A stretch of 41,887 nucleotides of DNA from Deltaproteobacteria bacterium (GTDB lineage Bacteria; Desulfobacterota; Desulfobacteria; Desulfobacterales; JAHEIW01): contig JAHEIW010000025.1 in NCBI GenBank assembly GCA_024639185.1, positions 1-41,887 on the forward strand, in the 5' to 3' direction. The notes under the pieces are model-generated. The model was not told where the DNA came from and did not search any database. It saw only the letters and a program-made list of their open reading frames with translations. Of this stretch, positions 24,976 through 33,806 are shown one piece after another. Position numbers and translations under genes: made by a program. How positions within the stretch are numbered: position 1 is the first letter of the stretch; every line of letters begins with the position of its first letter.

Positions 24976-25353
24976 ATGCAACTATCGAATCTTGACAGCA
25001 GTATCGAACGCTGGTGCGAACAGGCGATCATCGAAAAATGGGAGGGTCCGGATGCCTTTCCGGAAGAACTTAAGCCAGTCGTTTACGACGTGTATCGGTC
25101 ATTTATTGGTGGCTATCTTAATTTTTTGCGGCAGAAAAAGACCAAACCATCAGACTGGTTTCCTGAAGAACTCGTCATTGATTGGGGCCTTGTTGACGAC
25201 ATGCGGCACTTTTTCTCTGACTATCAGCACATCACCATAGCGTTTCTAAGCTTAAACCGGCAACTTAAAAAGCTGAGCGATATTGACAGGGAAAAAGAGC
25301 CAAAATTGTATCAGCATTTGGTTGCTGAAATTATCTCCGGCGCACCATCATAG
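24976..25353 (+). CDS. hypothetical protein, third gene of unknown cassette
   Basis: A 125-residue soluble, acidic, mostly helical-looking protein with no recognised motif. It is rich in Trp and aromatic residues (WEGPDAFPEELKPVVYDVYR, WFPEELVIDWGLV). A GAGGGG site lies about 11 bp upstream. It ends 23 bp before the stop of the convergent AttH-like gene, with no clear terminator between. It is likely co-transcribed with the two upstream unknown genes; no function can be assigned. Confidence 0.75.
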   Translation: MQLSNLDSSIERWCEQAIIEKWEGPDAFPEELKPVVYDVYRSFIGGYLNFLRQKKTKPSDWFPEELVIDWGLVDDMRHFFSDYQHITIAFLSLNRQLKKLSDIDREKEPKLYQHLVAEIISGAPS

Positions 25354-25376
25354 AATATGGCAAAGATTGCCGTTAA

Positions 25377-26522
25377 TTACAGCGGCGCTCGATAATCCGT
25401 CGCATATCCGGTCAGTTCGACATATCCGTCAGCCTTTACAGGCCGTTCGCCTACCGAGCCAGTTGCCGATACGCTGCCTTCCCAATAGATAACCCCTGTG
25501 CTTGCCGCCGTCCGCATTTCCTGATCGGTGAAATTGGCAACAATCGAGAGCTCAATGGCAAGCGGTAAAATCGTCAACCGCCAGGCCACCGGATAAACCG
25601 CACCCGAATGAGGACTTTTCCACCGTTTCAGGGCTGTGATGCGAAAATCTTCTCGGGTTAAATGCTGAGATATCCCTGCTCGGTTTACAAAAGTCCCACT
25701 GGATGCCGGGATTAATTCGCCATTTTCTTTTCTGAGCAGATACAGCATGAGCTCGGTTTGATCGGACAGCTGCAAACTAAACCAGTCCCAGCCGACAATG
25801 TCCGCCTCCAGAGACGCTGAACTGTATTCATGATCCATCCAGCTCAGGCCTTCAACGGAAACGACCTTGCCGTCGATCCTCAACGTTCCAGTGGTTTTCA
25901 GGCGTGTCAGCGAATAATAGCAGCTGGCCCTTTCGGCGGTGGACCCTTTGCGGCTGTACCCTCCCTGTCCGTGCAAAACCGGCGGCTTGGCTGGCTGTAA
26001 CTTTAAATCGAAGGCAAATTCAGCCGTACGCGCTTTGAGTGTGTGGCTGTTTGCACCGATGGTAGCCGACCAATCTTTGATAAATACAGTCGTTTCAGAT
26101 GCCTGTTGAGCGATGCCTGCCATACCCAAAGATTCTCTGGCCAGTTGTTCGGCATGGCGGTGCTTATTTTTATTCAGATCTGAAATAGCAGCATGTCCTG
26201 CTAAAATCTGCTGGGTTCGCCAGGCCGACGACGGCCGGGGCCAAGCCTTAACGGCGTTGCTCGGGCTCATCTGGTTGCGAAAAAATGTTAACTGGAAACC
26301 GTATCGATCACCGGACTCGGCCAATAAATTACCGGTGTAATACCACCACTCGATGCGATAGCCCGGATGGGCGCCATGATCCTTCGGAAATGTTTGATGG
26401 CAGGGCCCGGTCACCGCCAAATAGCCGTCGGTGTCTTCAGCCATTACGCTACTACCTGAAGAGACCGTCATCAAACAAAGACACGCAATCACAAGGACAA
26501 TTTTTACAGATCGTCGTTTCAT
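25377..26522 (-). CDS. secreted AttH/CrtC-like lipocalin-fold protein (COG5621)
   Basis: About 381 residues with a signal peptide (cleavage near VMA-ED). Two hallmark AttH/carotenoid-hydratase-like motifs are present: IEWWYYTGNL near residue 57 and GLSWMDHEYSSA in the middle, followed by GWDWFSLQLSD. The fold is a double lipocalin-like barrel, and the family was once called predicted secreted hydrolase. AttH genes are usually the last gene of attEFGH-type units with an ABC ATPase and FtsX permease, exactly as here. ATG 26522 is used; the TTG at 26537 is in frame. No strong ribosome site is visible. A lipid-type ligand is likely by family, not shown by sequence. Confidence 0.9.
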   Translation of the reverse strand: MKRRSVKIVLVIACLCLMTVSSGSSVMAEDTDGYLAVTGPCHQTFPKDHGAHPGYRIEWWYYTGNLLAESGDRYGFQLTFFRNQMSPSNAVKAWPRPSSAWRTQQILAGHAAISDLNKNKHRHAEQLARESLGMAGIAQQASETTVFIKDWSATIGANSHTLKARTAEFAFDLKLQPAKPPVLHGQGGYSRKGSTAERASCYYSLTRLKTTGTLRIDGKVVSVEGLSWMDHEYSSASLEADIVGWDWFSLQLSDQTELMLYLLRKENGELIPASSGTFVNRAGISQHLTREDFRITALKRWKSPHSGAVYPVAWRLTILPLAIELSIVANFTDQEMRTAASTGVIYWEGSVSATGSVGERPVKADGYVELTGYATDYRAPL

Positions 26523-26576
26523 TTTTATGAATTTCAATTCGCATTAAATGTACACCGCCCGCCCTGCCGCGGCGTA

Positions 26577-26614
26577 GCGCTTCAGAGCGCCCGTCCTCCG
26601 CAGTAGCCTGCTAC
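26577..26614. repeat. paired short hairpins between AttH and the FtsX permease gene
   Basis: The gap 26523-26647 contains GCGCT-TCAG-AGCGC (26577-26590) and GTAGC-CT-GCTAC (26603-26614). Their GC content and tight pairing resemble dispersed repeats of Desulfobacterota genomes. They separate two genes of the same operon and might protect or weaken the transcript end. Confidence 0.5.
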
Positions 26615-26647
26615 GGGGGATGGAAAGACGGGTCTGCGGTGAAGACA

Positions 26648-29236
26648 TCATCGTTCACGCAAAAGCGTCGCCGGTGGCCTGCGAAAGACCATCTTGACGG
26701 CCGGCAGGGCTGCTGCCAGTGCGGTGATGATAATCAGCGGAATGGACAACAGTAAAGCGTCCCAATCAACGGCATAGATAAACGTCCAGCCAAATGACTG
26801 CCGATTGACGACGTATATCAACAGATAAGATAAAATAAATCCGCAGATAACACCGGCCAATTCCCCGATCACAACTAAAAAAGCGGCTTCCCAAAATATC
26901 ATGCTTCGAATCTGTCTAAAACTGGCGCCAAGGGCAAAAAGGGTGTTGAGCTGCCGGGATCGTTGCAACACCAAAACCGATAAGGTCGTGGCAATCCCCA
27001 GACCGGCGATCAGCAAAGCAATTAACAGCAATACCGTTGTTACCGCAAAGGTTTCGTCAAAAATTCGCAAGACGGCACCACGCAGCCCCTTGCCGCTGTA
27101 CATATCAACGCGATCGCCGAGGCGGTCGATAATATCTGTGCGCAGCCTGGCAACAGCTGCATCCAGATCCTGCGAACGGTCTTTGAAGAAAAACCGCAAC
27201 CCGCCCCAGTAAACGGGATGATAGCGTTTGTTAAAATGGGGCAGTGAGTAAAAAACAGCGCCTCCCTGAGTTCGATAATCGCGTACGATCCCCAGAATTT
27301 GCAACTTGACATATGATTCTTCTATCTGAGCTTCAAAAAAATCGCCGACGCTCAACCCGGTGCGATTCGAGAACACTTCAGACACAACCACACCCTCACC
27401 GCCTTTGAGCATTGGACGAATTTTATCCGGATCTCCTTTCAGCCAGAAAAAGGAAGCATATTGCATGTATCCCTGCATATCCATTAATTCGAATACATAG
27501 GGAAATTTATCATAGGTTAAAAAAAACTGCCGGTTGGGCAAGAGATCCACCTGTGATCGGTAATTCTGTAGATGGTCGATAACCGGCTGTGGAACGGGGT
27601 AGCGAAAACGGTTAATTTGTCCCATTTTAGAGGTTAAAAACAAATCCCCCTTGATGGTTTCATATGTCCAGTAGGCCACTGTTTGGCGAAAGCTGAAAAT
27701 CATAATCACCAGAGCGGTGAATAAGGCCACCGCCGTAATCAGGGCACCCACTGAAACCGCCGTGCGGGTGCCGCTGTCCCGCACATAGCGCCCGGCAAGA
27801 TAGGCCGGTATGCCAAATCGCTTGAGTAATATGGATGACAGGATATGGCTAATTTTCACCAGCGCCCAGGGAGCCAGCAGCGCAAAGCCGACAAAGAGCA
27901 AAAAAATAGCCAGATACCCTGGCAACGGCATACCCAGTATGGCCGGCAGTTTGGACAATGGCACCACCAGCAGGATGCAACCCAGCCCACCGAAAGCCAG
28001 CTGGCGGGGAGATATCCGCGCCTGCATGCCCAGTTGCGAAATTTCCAGCGCCTCTTTGGGAGGCACCTGCATGGCCTCCCGTGCGGGTTGATAGGCCGCT
28101 AAAACCGAAATACCGACGGTAACGAAAAAACTGAACACAATTTCATAGACGCTCAACGATAGCGCATCCACCTGCACACGCACAAAAAGGGTGGAAATGG
28201 TCTGACTGACACCGTGCAGCAGATATTTGATCAAAATATGGCCCAGCGGAATGGCTACCAGCCAACCCACGATTCCTAAAAATGCGCCCTCGGCTAAAAA
28301 AATAAAAAAAATGTGGTAGGCCGATGCACCCGTTGCCCGTAGGACTGCCAGTTCATGGCGTCGCGAAGCTGCATTCAGAGCCACCAGGCTGTATACCAGG
28401 AACATTCCCACGAACAGCGAAGCAAAGCTCAGAATGGAAAGATTAAGTTGATACGCCCTGATCATCATCTGCCCGCTTTCACGTGTGGCCGTTGGCGGAT
28501 TTAATTGAATGCCTTCAGGCAGAAGTTGTTCAACAGCCGCCAGGTCCTTTGAAGTAGCAGAAGACACCAGCTTTAGATCGATTCGATCGACTTTACCAAA
28601 CAACCCGGTAAATTCCTGAAAAGTGGCAATGTCGGTTATGGCAATTCGTCCGCTCTCGGCCAGAGCCAGCCCATTGGGTTCCAGCATCCCTGAAATTTTA
28701 AAACGGACTTTTTGGCGGGCATGTTCCAGAATCAGCGAGTCACCCGGCGCCAGCTTTAATTGATGTGCCAAAGGTTTGCCCAGAATAAGCGTATAGGGCT
28801 CCTTTAATAGATCCAACCAGGCAGCGCCTTGCTGACCGCTTTGATCATCAACTCGCCATTGCCGCATGGGACGATCCAGAATCGGATCAAATCCGATCAG
28901 CAGAAACGGCTCCGCATCCGCTTGAGAAACGCGCGTATAAGTTGACATGACCGGGGAGGCACTCTGCATGATTTCCTGATTCAGCAGAGTTGCCATCAGA
29001 TTTTCAGGCACATAGCCACCGGGACGGGTGAGCACATGATCCGCCTGTCCGGCAATCAGGTCCATGCTTTTGGAAAAAGAATCCAACGAGGCATTCACCG
29101 ATAGGCGCACACTGGTGAAAACGGCTGCTCCGAGCGCAATTCCAAAAAGAACCGTCGCCGCACGACCCATATGCCGGCGCATATTACGCAGGCTAAACCA
29201 GATAAACAGGCGCAAAAAGAACAGCAACATTTTCAT
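26648..29236 (-). CDS. FtsX-like ABC transporter permease with duplicated FtsX domains (AttF+AttG type)
   Basis: The 862-residue protein has a hydrophobic N-terminal helix after SLRNMRRHMGRAATVLFGIA, a large extracytoplasmic domain (about 45-240), then two sets of FtsX helices: around 255-395 (AALNAASRRHELAVLRATGA) and at the C-terminus (SVLVLQRSRQLNTLFALGAS). A second extracytoplasmic domain lies between. This duplicated layout equals a fusion of AttF and AttG and resembles LolCE. The start at 29236 overlaps the ATPase stop by 4 nt (ATGA); the longer frame from 29335 begins inside the ATPase gene and is unlikely. Members extract or export lipoproteins or lipids; the cargo here is unknown. 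Confidence 0.9.
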   Translation of the reverse strand: MKMLLFFLRLFIWFSLRNMRRHMGRAATVLFGIALGAAVFTSVRLSVNASLDSFSKSMDLIAGQADHVLTRPGGYVPENLMATLLNQEIMQSASPVMSTYTRVSQADAEPFLLIGFDPILDRPMRQWRVDDQSGQQGAAWLDLLKEPYTLILGKPLAHQLKLAPGDSLILEHARQKVRFKISGMLEPNGLALAESGRIAITDIATFQEFTGLFGKVDRIDLKLVSSATSKDLAAVEQLLPEGIQLNPPTATRESGQMMIRAYQLNLSILSFASLFVGMFLVYSLVALNAASRRHELAVLRATGASAYHIFFIFLAEGAFLGIVGWLVAIPLGHILIKYLLHGVSQTISTLFVRVQVDALSLSVYEIVFSFFVTVGISVLAAYQPAREAMQVPPKEALEISQLGMQARISPRQLAFGGLGCILLVVPLSKLPAILGMPLPGYLAIFLLFVGFALLAPWALVKISHILSSILLKRFGIPAYLAGRYVRDSGTRTAVSVGALITAVALFTALVIMIFSFRQTVAYWTYETIKGDLFLTSKMGQINRFRYPVPQPVIDHLQNYRSQVDLLPNRQFFLTYDKFPYVFELMDMQGYMQYASFFWLKGDPDKIRPMLKGGEGVVVSEVFSNRTGLSVGDFFEAQIEESYVKLQILGIVRDYRTQGGAVFYSLPHFNKRYHPVYWGGLRFFFKDRSQDLDAAVARLRTDIIDRLGDRVDMYSGKGLRGAVLRIFDETFAVTTVLLLIALLIAGLGIATTLSVLVLQRSRQLNTLFALGASFRQIRSMIFWEAAFLVVIGELAGVICGFILSYLLIYVVNRQSFGWTFIYAVDWDALLLSIPLIIITALAAALPAVKMVFRRPPATLLRER

Positions 29237-29928
29237 GCAAAGCTCGTGATCATACCGTCTTTTAGACCCATCCTGACTGATGCCATTTGATCGGCAAGTG
29301 TGCTGTGGGTGGCAATCAAAACAGTGCGGTTCCATTTTCGATTCAATTCAGCCAGCAGGTCCATAACAATCTGTCCGTTTCGACTGTCAAGATTCCCGGT
29401 GGGCTCATCGGCCAGGATAATGGCCGGATCATTGATAAGGGCTCTGGCAATAGCGGTGCGCTGCATCTCGCCGCCGGAAAGCTGGGCTGGAAGGTGATGC
29501 AAGCGGTCTTCAATCTCCAACCAGCGAAGCAGCTCCATGGCTTTGGGCCGTGTTTCGACAAGCGACTTGCCGGCCAATAGCGCCGGCAAACAGACATTTT
29601 CAAGGGCATTAAGTGTGGGCAGCAGATTAAAAGACTGAAATACCATCCCGACGACCTGCCGCCGAAATTGGGTCAACTGGATGTCGCTTGCATGGTTCAG
29701 ATCATGCCGGGCGACCATTAATTCGCCACCGGTAGGCCGATCCAGTCCCGCCAACAATGACAGCAAAGTGCTTTTACCGGAACCGCTGTTGCCTTTGAGC
29801 ACCACCAGCTCGCCGGCAGCGATGTCAAGATCGATTTGACTGATTCCGATGACCTCGCTGTCACCCAGCTGGTATGTGCGGGTGAGTCCTTTGGCCGAGA
29901 TTACGGTTCGAGATGATTCGTCGGTCAT
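29233..29928 (-). CDS. LolD/MacB-type ABC transporter ATP-binding protein (AttE-like)
   Basis: A complete 231-residue ATPase. Walker A is GNSGSGKST (46-54), the Q-loop is VFQSFNLLPT, the signature is LSGGEMQR, Walker B is AIILADEPTGNLDS, and the H-loop is ATHST. The NLLPT region and short length place it with LolD/MacB-type exporters. It is coupled to the FtsX permease by a 4-nt overlap and followed by an AttH-like lipocalin gene, so the unit is AttEFGH-like. It probably powers mechanotransmission-type extraction of a lipid or lipoprotein from the inner membrane. Confidence 0.93.
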   Translation of the reverse strand: MTDESSRTVISAKGLTRTYQLGDSEVIGISQIDLDIAAGELVVLKGNSGSGKSTLLSLLAGLDRPTGGELMVARHDLNHASDIQLTQFRRQVVGMVFQSFNLLPTLNALENVCLPALLAGKSLVETRPKAMELLRWLEIEDRLHHLPAQLSGGEMQRTAIARALINDPAIILADEPTGNLDSRNGQIVMDLLAELNRKWNRTVLIATHSTLADQMASVRMGLKDGMITSFA

Positions 29929-29944
29929 GGTAGATTTCGAAAGA

Positions 29945-30075
29945 AAGTTATTTGTTATTTGTTATTCGTTATTGGACCTTAACTAACGCTTCGATAGTTT
30001 ATTATCCTAATACCCCAAAAATACACGATGCTTTCATTGAAGCGCTATTAAAAAATGACTAGTGACAAATAACTT
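29945..30075. repeat. AT-rich inverted repeat upstream of the ABC gene
   Basis: AAGTTATTTGT (29945-29955) is matched by ACAAATAACTT (30065-30075). The left arm is part of a run of TTATTTG/TTATTCG-type short direct repeats. The element fills most of the gap between the ABC ATPase and the HD-domain gene and has no coding capacity. It resembles dispersed non-coding repeats of the same lineage. Confidence 0.5.
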
Positions 30076-30104
30076 CAGATGAAGTATTAACCCCATCTGA
30101 AGTT
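30071..30104 (-). terminator. hairpin at the end of the HD-domain gene
   Basis: AACTTCAGATG (30071-30081) and CATCTGAAGTT (30094-30104) are perfect complements with a 12-nt loop. The right arm overlaps the HD-gene stop codon. On the minus strand TTATTTGTC and then a T-rich stretch follow, so it could be an intrinsic terminator; the stem is only moderately GC-rich. Confidence 0.5.
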
Positions 30105-30759
30105 ATTCGGCCAGAAATCCCTTTTGGACGGCATCATCGATAAGGCTTGAAACATATTCCCATAATAACTGCGAGCCGTCACCTACCGGTTGCATTCGCG
30201 CCATGACCTGTTTTTTGCGGATGCCATGTTTTTGCCAGGTATGGCCGCGCGTAAAATAATTGTGTAAAAAGGGCTGCACCCGATCCAGGGCATTGGCAAA
30301 TTTTGATTCCGGGGTATCTTTGGCCTCATATTCATTCCACAGGGCCCGCAACGCATTGGCCTGATCATGCGGCAGGATGTTAAAGATGCGCTCCGCCGCT
30401 TTGATTTCACGTTTTAATTGATCCTGGCCGCCGACTTCATCATAGCAGTAAGTATCGCCTGCATCGATTTCAACCAGATCGTGGATCAACAACAGCTTAA
30501 TAACGTGCAAAAGATCCAATCCCTGATGGTTGGCGTACTCGGATAAGATCAGGACCAATAAGGCAATATGCCAGGAATGCTCGGCCGAATTTTCCTGCCG
30601 CGAAACATCCAAAAGAGTGGTTCTGCGCGCAACCTTTTTAAGTTTGTCCGCCTCTAAAATAAACTTGATCTGGTGTCTGAAACGCTCGCTATCAACAGGC
30701 TCAGTTTTGCGCACTCGCGTTTCAAAACTACTTTTGCCGTCACCTCCTGTTTTCAACAT
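30103..30759 (-). CDS. HD-domain phosphohydrolase (YfbR/HD_3-like)
   Basis: About 218 residues. The HD metal-site residues are visible: the first His in NSAEHSWHIALLVLILSEYA, the HD pair in LLLIHDLVEIDAGD, and a later Asp in FANALDRVQPFLHNYF. The order matches YfbR-type 5'-deoxynucleotidases and their HD_3 relatives, which hydrolyse nucleoside monophosphates. I chose ATG 30759, with GGAG 7 bp upstream; the GTG at 30822 would overlap the preceding gene by 25 nt. It lies 38 bp after the FKBP-like/methyltransferase gene on the same strand. Nucleotide clean-up after DNA repair would fit, but this is inference. Confidence 0.87.
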   Translation of the reverse strand: MLKTGGDGKSSFETRVRKTEPVDSERFRHQIKFILEADKLKKVARRTTLLDVSRQENSAEHSWHIALLVLILSEYANHQGLDLLHVIKLLLIHDLVEIDAGDTYCYDEVGGQDQLKREIKAAERIFNILPHDQANALRALWNEYEAKDTPESKFANALDRVQPFLHNYFTRGHTWQKHGIRKKQVMARMQPVGDGSQLLWEYVSSLIDDAVQKGFLAE

Positions 30760-30797
30760 AGGCCAGCTCCGGGTTATGGGCTTTTTTACAAAAATGG

Positions 30798-32012
30798 TTA
30801 AGATGAGCGGGTATGTCCCCACACAGCGTACACCGGATCCGAAAACAGAATCTGAGACGCATACTTGTCATCTGCCGGTCGCGGCCATCCGCGCTCGGAA
30901 TACGTGTGCAGATGGGTATATTGGCCAGGTTCTAGAAAGAATTCAAGTACCAAACCCATGCGCTCGAATTCATGCAGCTCGGGCCAAATGTTAATGGTTT
31001 TGGTCGCAAACCAGCGGTTAGAAAACGTCACCACAAATACGCCCCCGGGTTTGAGGACCCGATTGATTTCTTCGAAAACCTCAAACGGATGAATTAAATA
31101 CTCCACCGATACGGTGCATATGGCTGCATCAAAAGCATGATCGTCGAAGGGCATGCGCGGACTCGCGTTCAGATCGTGGACGCAATGATCTGTCAGGCGG
31201 TCGTTGGCCTGCAGTTCCTCATTATTCATCCCAAGGCCGGTCAGGGATTTCAGTGGAAGGTCCTCCGGCAGGTGAGACACCCAGCTGCTCATCAAATCCA
31301 GGACTTTGCTTTCGGGCTGCACCAGTCTGCCGTAAAGCCGGCTGATGGTGTCGATGGCCGCGGCATCGATGTGCTGCACCAGGCGAGGCTGGTCATAAAA
31401 TCTGTGGTCGGGGCTATCGTCCGCCCTGCGGAAAGGATCATCAGCGAAAAAATGGGTTGGGCTGCCGTTTACGCGTGCCTGCATTCCAGGACCGCTAAGA
31501 GCGGTATCCGCCCAGTCAATACTGTTGCCGCCATGTTCTTCAAATTTTTCACGAACGTCTTTGATGGTAACTTTAAACTCAATGGCTTTTTCCGCTAGAG
31601 GATGATTTGCATCCGCCTTGATGCCATCCCCATTGGCAGATACACAGCGAAAGGGGGACATGTTGTTGGGGTAGACGCCAGCTACTTTGTTGAGTATGCC
31701 CAGGGGATAAAAGCGGCCGAATTGCGGCTGAATCGTATCCACCTGCGGGGCGAGCGGCATAATCTGTCGCTGCTGGACTTGGTAAATGCTGCGTTCATCT
31801 CGGGTCGCCACTAAGGTGCCGGGCCCTGCCGCCAACACGACCTGATCGCCGGCTTGTTTGCCGTGCAAATCTTGAAGTATTTGGGGGGGCAGGATATCCC
31901 GCCATAAATTAACTCTTTGACCGTAGTAACAGTCCGTATGCTGAATGCCGTTGTGCTGGTAAGACGCGCTAAATTCCAAACTTGCCAGAACATCTTCTGA
32001 TATTTTTTTCAT
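30798..32012 (-). CDS. FKBP/SlyD-like domain fused to a SAM methyltransferase-like domain
   Basis: The 404-residue protein appears to have two domains. Residues about 50-155 look like a SlyD/FKBP-type region: AGDQVVL, and the characteristic ADANHPLAEKAIEFKVTIKDV (134-154). Residues about 205-370 match a class I methyltransferase: KVLDLMSSWVSHLP as motif I, FDAAICTVSVEYLIHP, and EINRVLKPGGVFVVTFSNRW. Motif I lacks the normal GxGxG, as seen in a known subset of Methyltransf_11 proteins. A good AGGGA precedes ATG 32012. It lies between the iron-sulfur cryptochrome gene and the HD gene, all on one strand. Substrate and activity are unknown. Confidence 0.85.
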   Translation of the reverse strand: MKKISEDVLASLEFSASYQHNGIQHTDCYYGQRVNLWRDILPPQILQDLHGKQAGDQVVLAAGPGTLVATRDERSIYQVQQRQIMPLAPQVDTIQPQFGRFYPLGILNKVAGVYPNNMSPFRCVSANGDGIKADANHPLAEKAIEFKVTIKDVREKFEEHGGNSIDWADTALSGPGMQARVNGSPTHFFADDPFRRADDSPDHRFYDQPRLVQHIDAAAIDTISRLYGRLVQPESKVLDLMSSWVSHLPEDLPLKSLTGLGMNNEELQANDRLTDHCVHDLNASPRMPFDDHAFDAAICTVSVEYLIHPFEVFEEINRVLKPGGVFVVTFSNRWFATKTINIWPELHEFERMGLVLEFFLEPGQYTHLHTYSERGWPRPADDKYASQILFSDPVYAVWGHTRSS

Positions 32013-32181
32013 CACTTGTCCCTTTATACGTATGCGGTCGCCAATATGCTTTCAAAGACATTTGCTGTAAACGGTAATGATTGATTCGGAGAGTGCAATT
32101 CGGAAATATGCAAAAAAACCATTCCTTTGAGGACTGAAAGCAGATGAATAAAAGCCAACCGTAGAAGGCGGCTGCAAGAAT

Positions 32182-33723
32182 TTAAAGTCGATTTAAGTCT
32201 TTTTTATAAGATGCGGCCTGTTTGAGTATGTGCTTCTGCTCTGTTGGGTCTTTGCGGTTCCAGGTTCGGTACATCATGCCGATGCGGGGGTTGTTTTTTA
32301 ACTTGGGTTGATGCCGGTCAAAAAAATCCCAGAACAGGCAGTTAAACGGGCATGCAGCTTGTCCATGGGGCTTTTTCCGATCGTAGCTGCACTGGCTACA
32401 GTAGTCACTCATTTTGTTGATGTAATTGGCTGAGGATACATAGGGTTTGGTGGCCACCAGACCCCCGTCAGCCCACTGGCTCATCGCCCGGGTATTGGGC
32501 ATCTCAACCCATTGAATGGCATCGATATATACCCCCAGATACCATTCCTCGACCTGATCGGGATGTACCCCGGCCAGCAGGGCAAAGTTGCCGGTGACCA
32601 TTAGGCGTTGAATGTGATGGGCATAAGCATGCTCTAATGATTGGCCGATTGCGGCCTGCATGCATTTCATTTTTGTATCGGCGGTCCAGTAGAAATCGGG
32701 CAAGGCGGCCTTGTGGTTGAAATAATTCATGCGCCCAAATTTCGGCATCAGCGCCCAATAGATGCCGCGCATGTATTCGCGCCAGCCTAAAATCTGGCGC
32801 ACAAAACCCTCAATCTGCTGAATTTTGATGCTGCGTTTTTGCTTTTCCCAGGTTCGGATGGCGGCCTCGATGACTTCCAGCGGGTGCAGCATTTTAGTGT
32901 TGAGCGCAAAGGATATGCGCGCATGGAATAACGACCAGCTTTCAGTGGTCATGGCATCCTGATAGGTCCCGAATTCCTTGAGCCCATTTTTCAAAAAGGC
33001 GTTCAGCAAGGCGCGGGACTGAGAGCGGTTGATCGGCCAGATTAAGCTTTTGGGCTTTATGCTACCGAAGGTCTTCACCCCGGCTTTTTCGATCATTTTG
33101 TGCAGCTGAGCGACGTCATTGCGAAACAACTTGGGCTTGGGTATCGGCACCCGGCCATCATATCGTTGCCGGTTTTCCACATCAAAGTTCCAGCGCCCGC
33201 CCTGCGGCTTGTCGCCGTCCATTAAAATCTCATGCTTTTTGCGCATCTGGCGGTAAAAAGATTCCATCAGGTAGCGCTTTTTTTCGGCAAAAAAATCCTT
33301 GAAGTCCTCGCGCCGGGTGACAAAATGCTCGCTATCAAGCGCCTCACTGGAAACCGAAAGCGATTTTGCCAGCTTGCGCAGCTCGACATCCAGGCGGTAT
33401 TCGTCGGGCAGCAGATACTCGAAACGTGCATACTGCTTTTTTTTGAGTAGTTGTTTTATGTTGCCTGCGATGGTTTGCTTATTTTTTGGGTCATCTAACC
33501 GCAGATAAATAACGGTGTGCCCTTTTTCTTCTAATTCTTCGGCAAAAGCGCGCATAGCCGCAAAAAAAGCCAGCACTTTTTGAACATGATGCTTAACATA
33601 GTCGGTCTCCTGCCGGATTTCCATCAGCACAAAGGTTACCGCTTTATCCGGTTTTTGAAACCAGGAGTGTTGTGCGTTGAGTTGATCCCCGAGAATTAAT
33701 CTTAAAATTTTATCTGTCGCCAT
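32182..33723 (-). CDS. iron-sulfur bacterial cryptochrome/photolyase (FeS-BCP, PhrB type)
   Basis: This 513-residue protein is a full-length member of the FeS-BCP/CryPro family (COG3046). The N-terminal antenna-like domain begins LRLILGDQLNAQHSW. The FAD-binding region contains QIEGFVRQILGWREYMRGIY and MVTGNFALLAG. Four cysteines, at 354, 442, 445 and 458, match the [4Fe-4S] ligands of Agrobacterium PhrB (350, 438, 441, 454) with a constant offset of 4. Characterised relatives repair (6-4) photoproducts or act as light receptors. It is encoded next to the class II photolyase on the same strand (83 bp gap), so the pair could cover both main UV lesions. Confidence 0.94.
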   Translation of the reverse strand: MATDKILRLILGDQLNAQHSWFQKPDKAVTFVLMEIRQETDYVKHHVQKVLAFFAAMRAFAEELEEKGHTVIYLRLDDPKNKQTIAGNIKQLLKKKQYARFEYLLPDEYRLDVELRKLAKSLSVSSEALDSEHFVTRREDFKDFFAEKKRYLMESFYRQMRKKHEILMDGDKPQGGRWNFDVENRQRYDGRVPIPKPKLFRNDVAQLHKMIEKAGVKTFGSIKPKSLIWPINRSQSRALLNAFLKNGLKEFGTYQDAMTTESWSLFHARISFALNTKMLHPLEVIEAAIRTWEKQKRSIKIQQIEGFVRQILGWREYMRGIYWALMPKFGRMNYFNHKAALPDFYWTADTKMKCMQAAIGQSLEHAYAHHIQRLMVTGNFALLAGVHPDQVEEWYLGVYIDAIQWVEMPNTRAMSQWADGGLVATKPYVSSANYINKMSDYCSQCSYDRKKPHGQAACPFNCLFWDFFDRHQPKLKNNPRIGMMYRTWNRKDPTEQKHILKQAASYKKDLNRL

Positions 33724-33806
33724 TGGTCATGACCTATGATTATCTGAATTAACAAAAATGGACGCGGTTAATCCTATTCACCATTAGTAGCAATAAGGCG
33801 GGCATG

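Noticed and set aside
26648-29335. 895-aa form of the FtsX permease from 29335
   Set aside because: The extra 33 N-terminal residues are Cys/His-rich, non-hydrophobic, and encoded inside the ATPase gene; the ATGA overlap at 29236 is far better.
29945-29975. Short TTATTTG-type direct repeats as a CRISPR or iteron array
   Set aside because: Only a few imperfect 7-8 bp units without spacers; better explained as part of an AT-rich dispersed inverted repeat.
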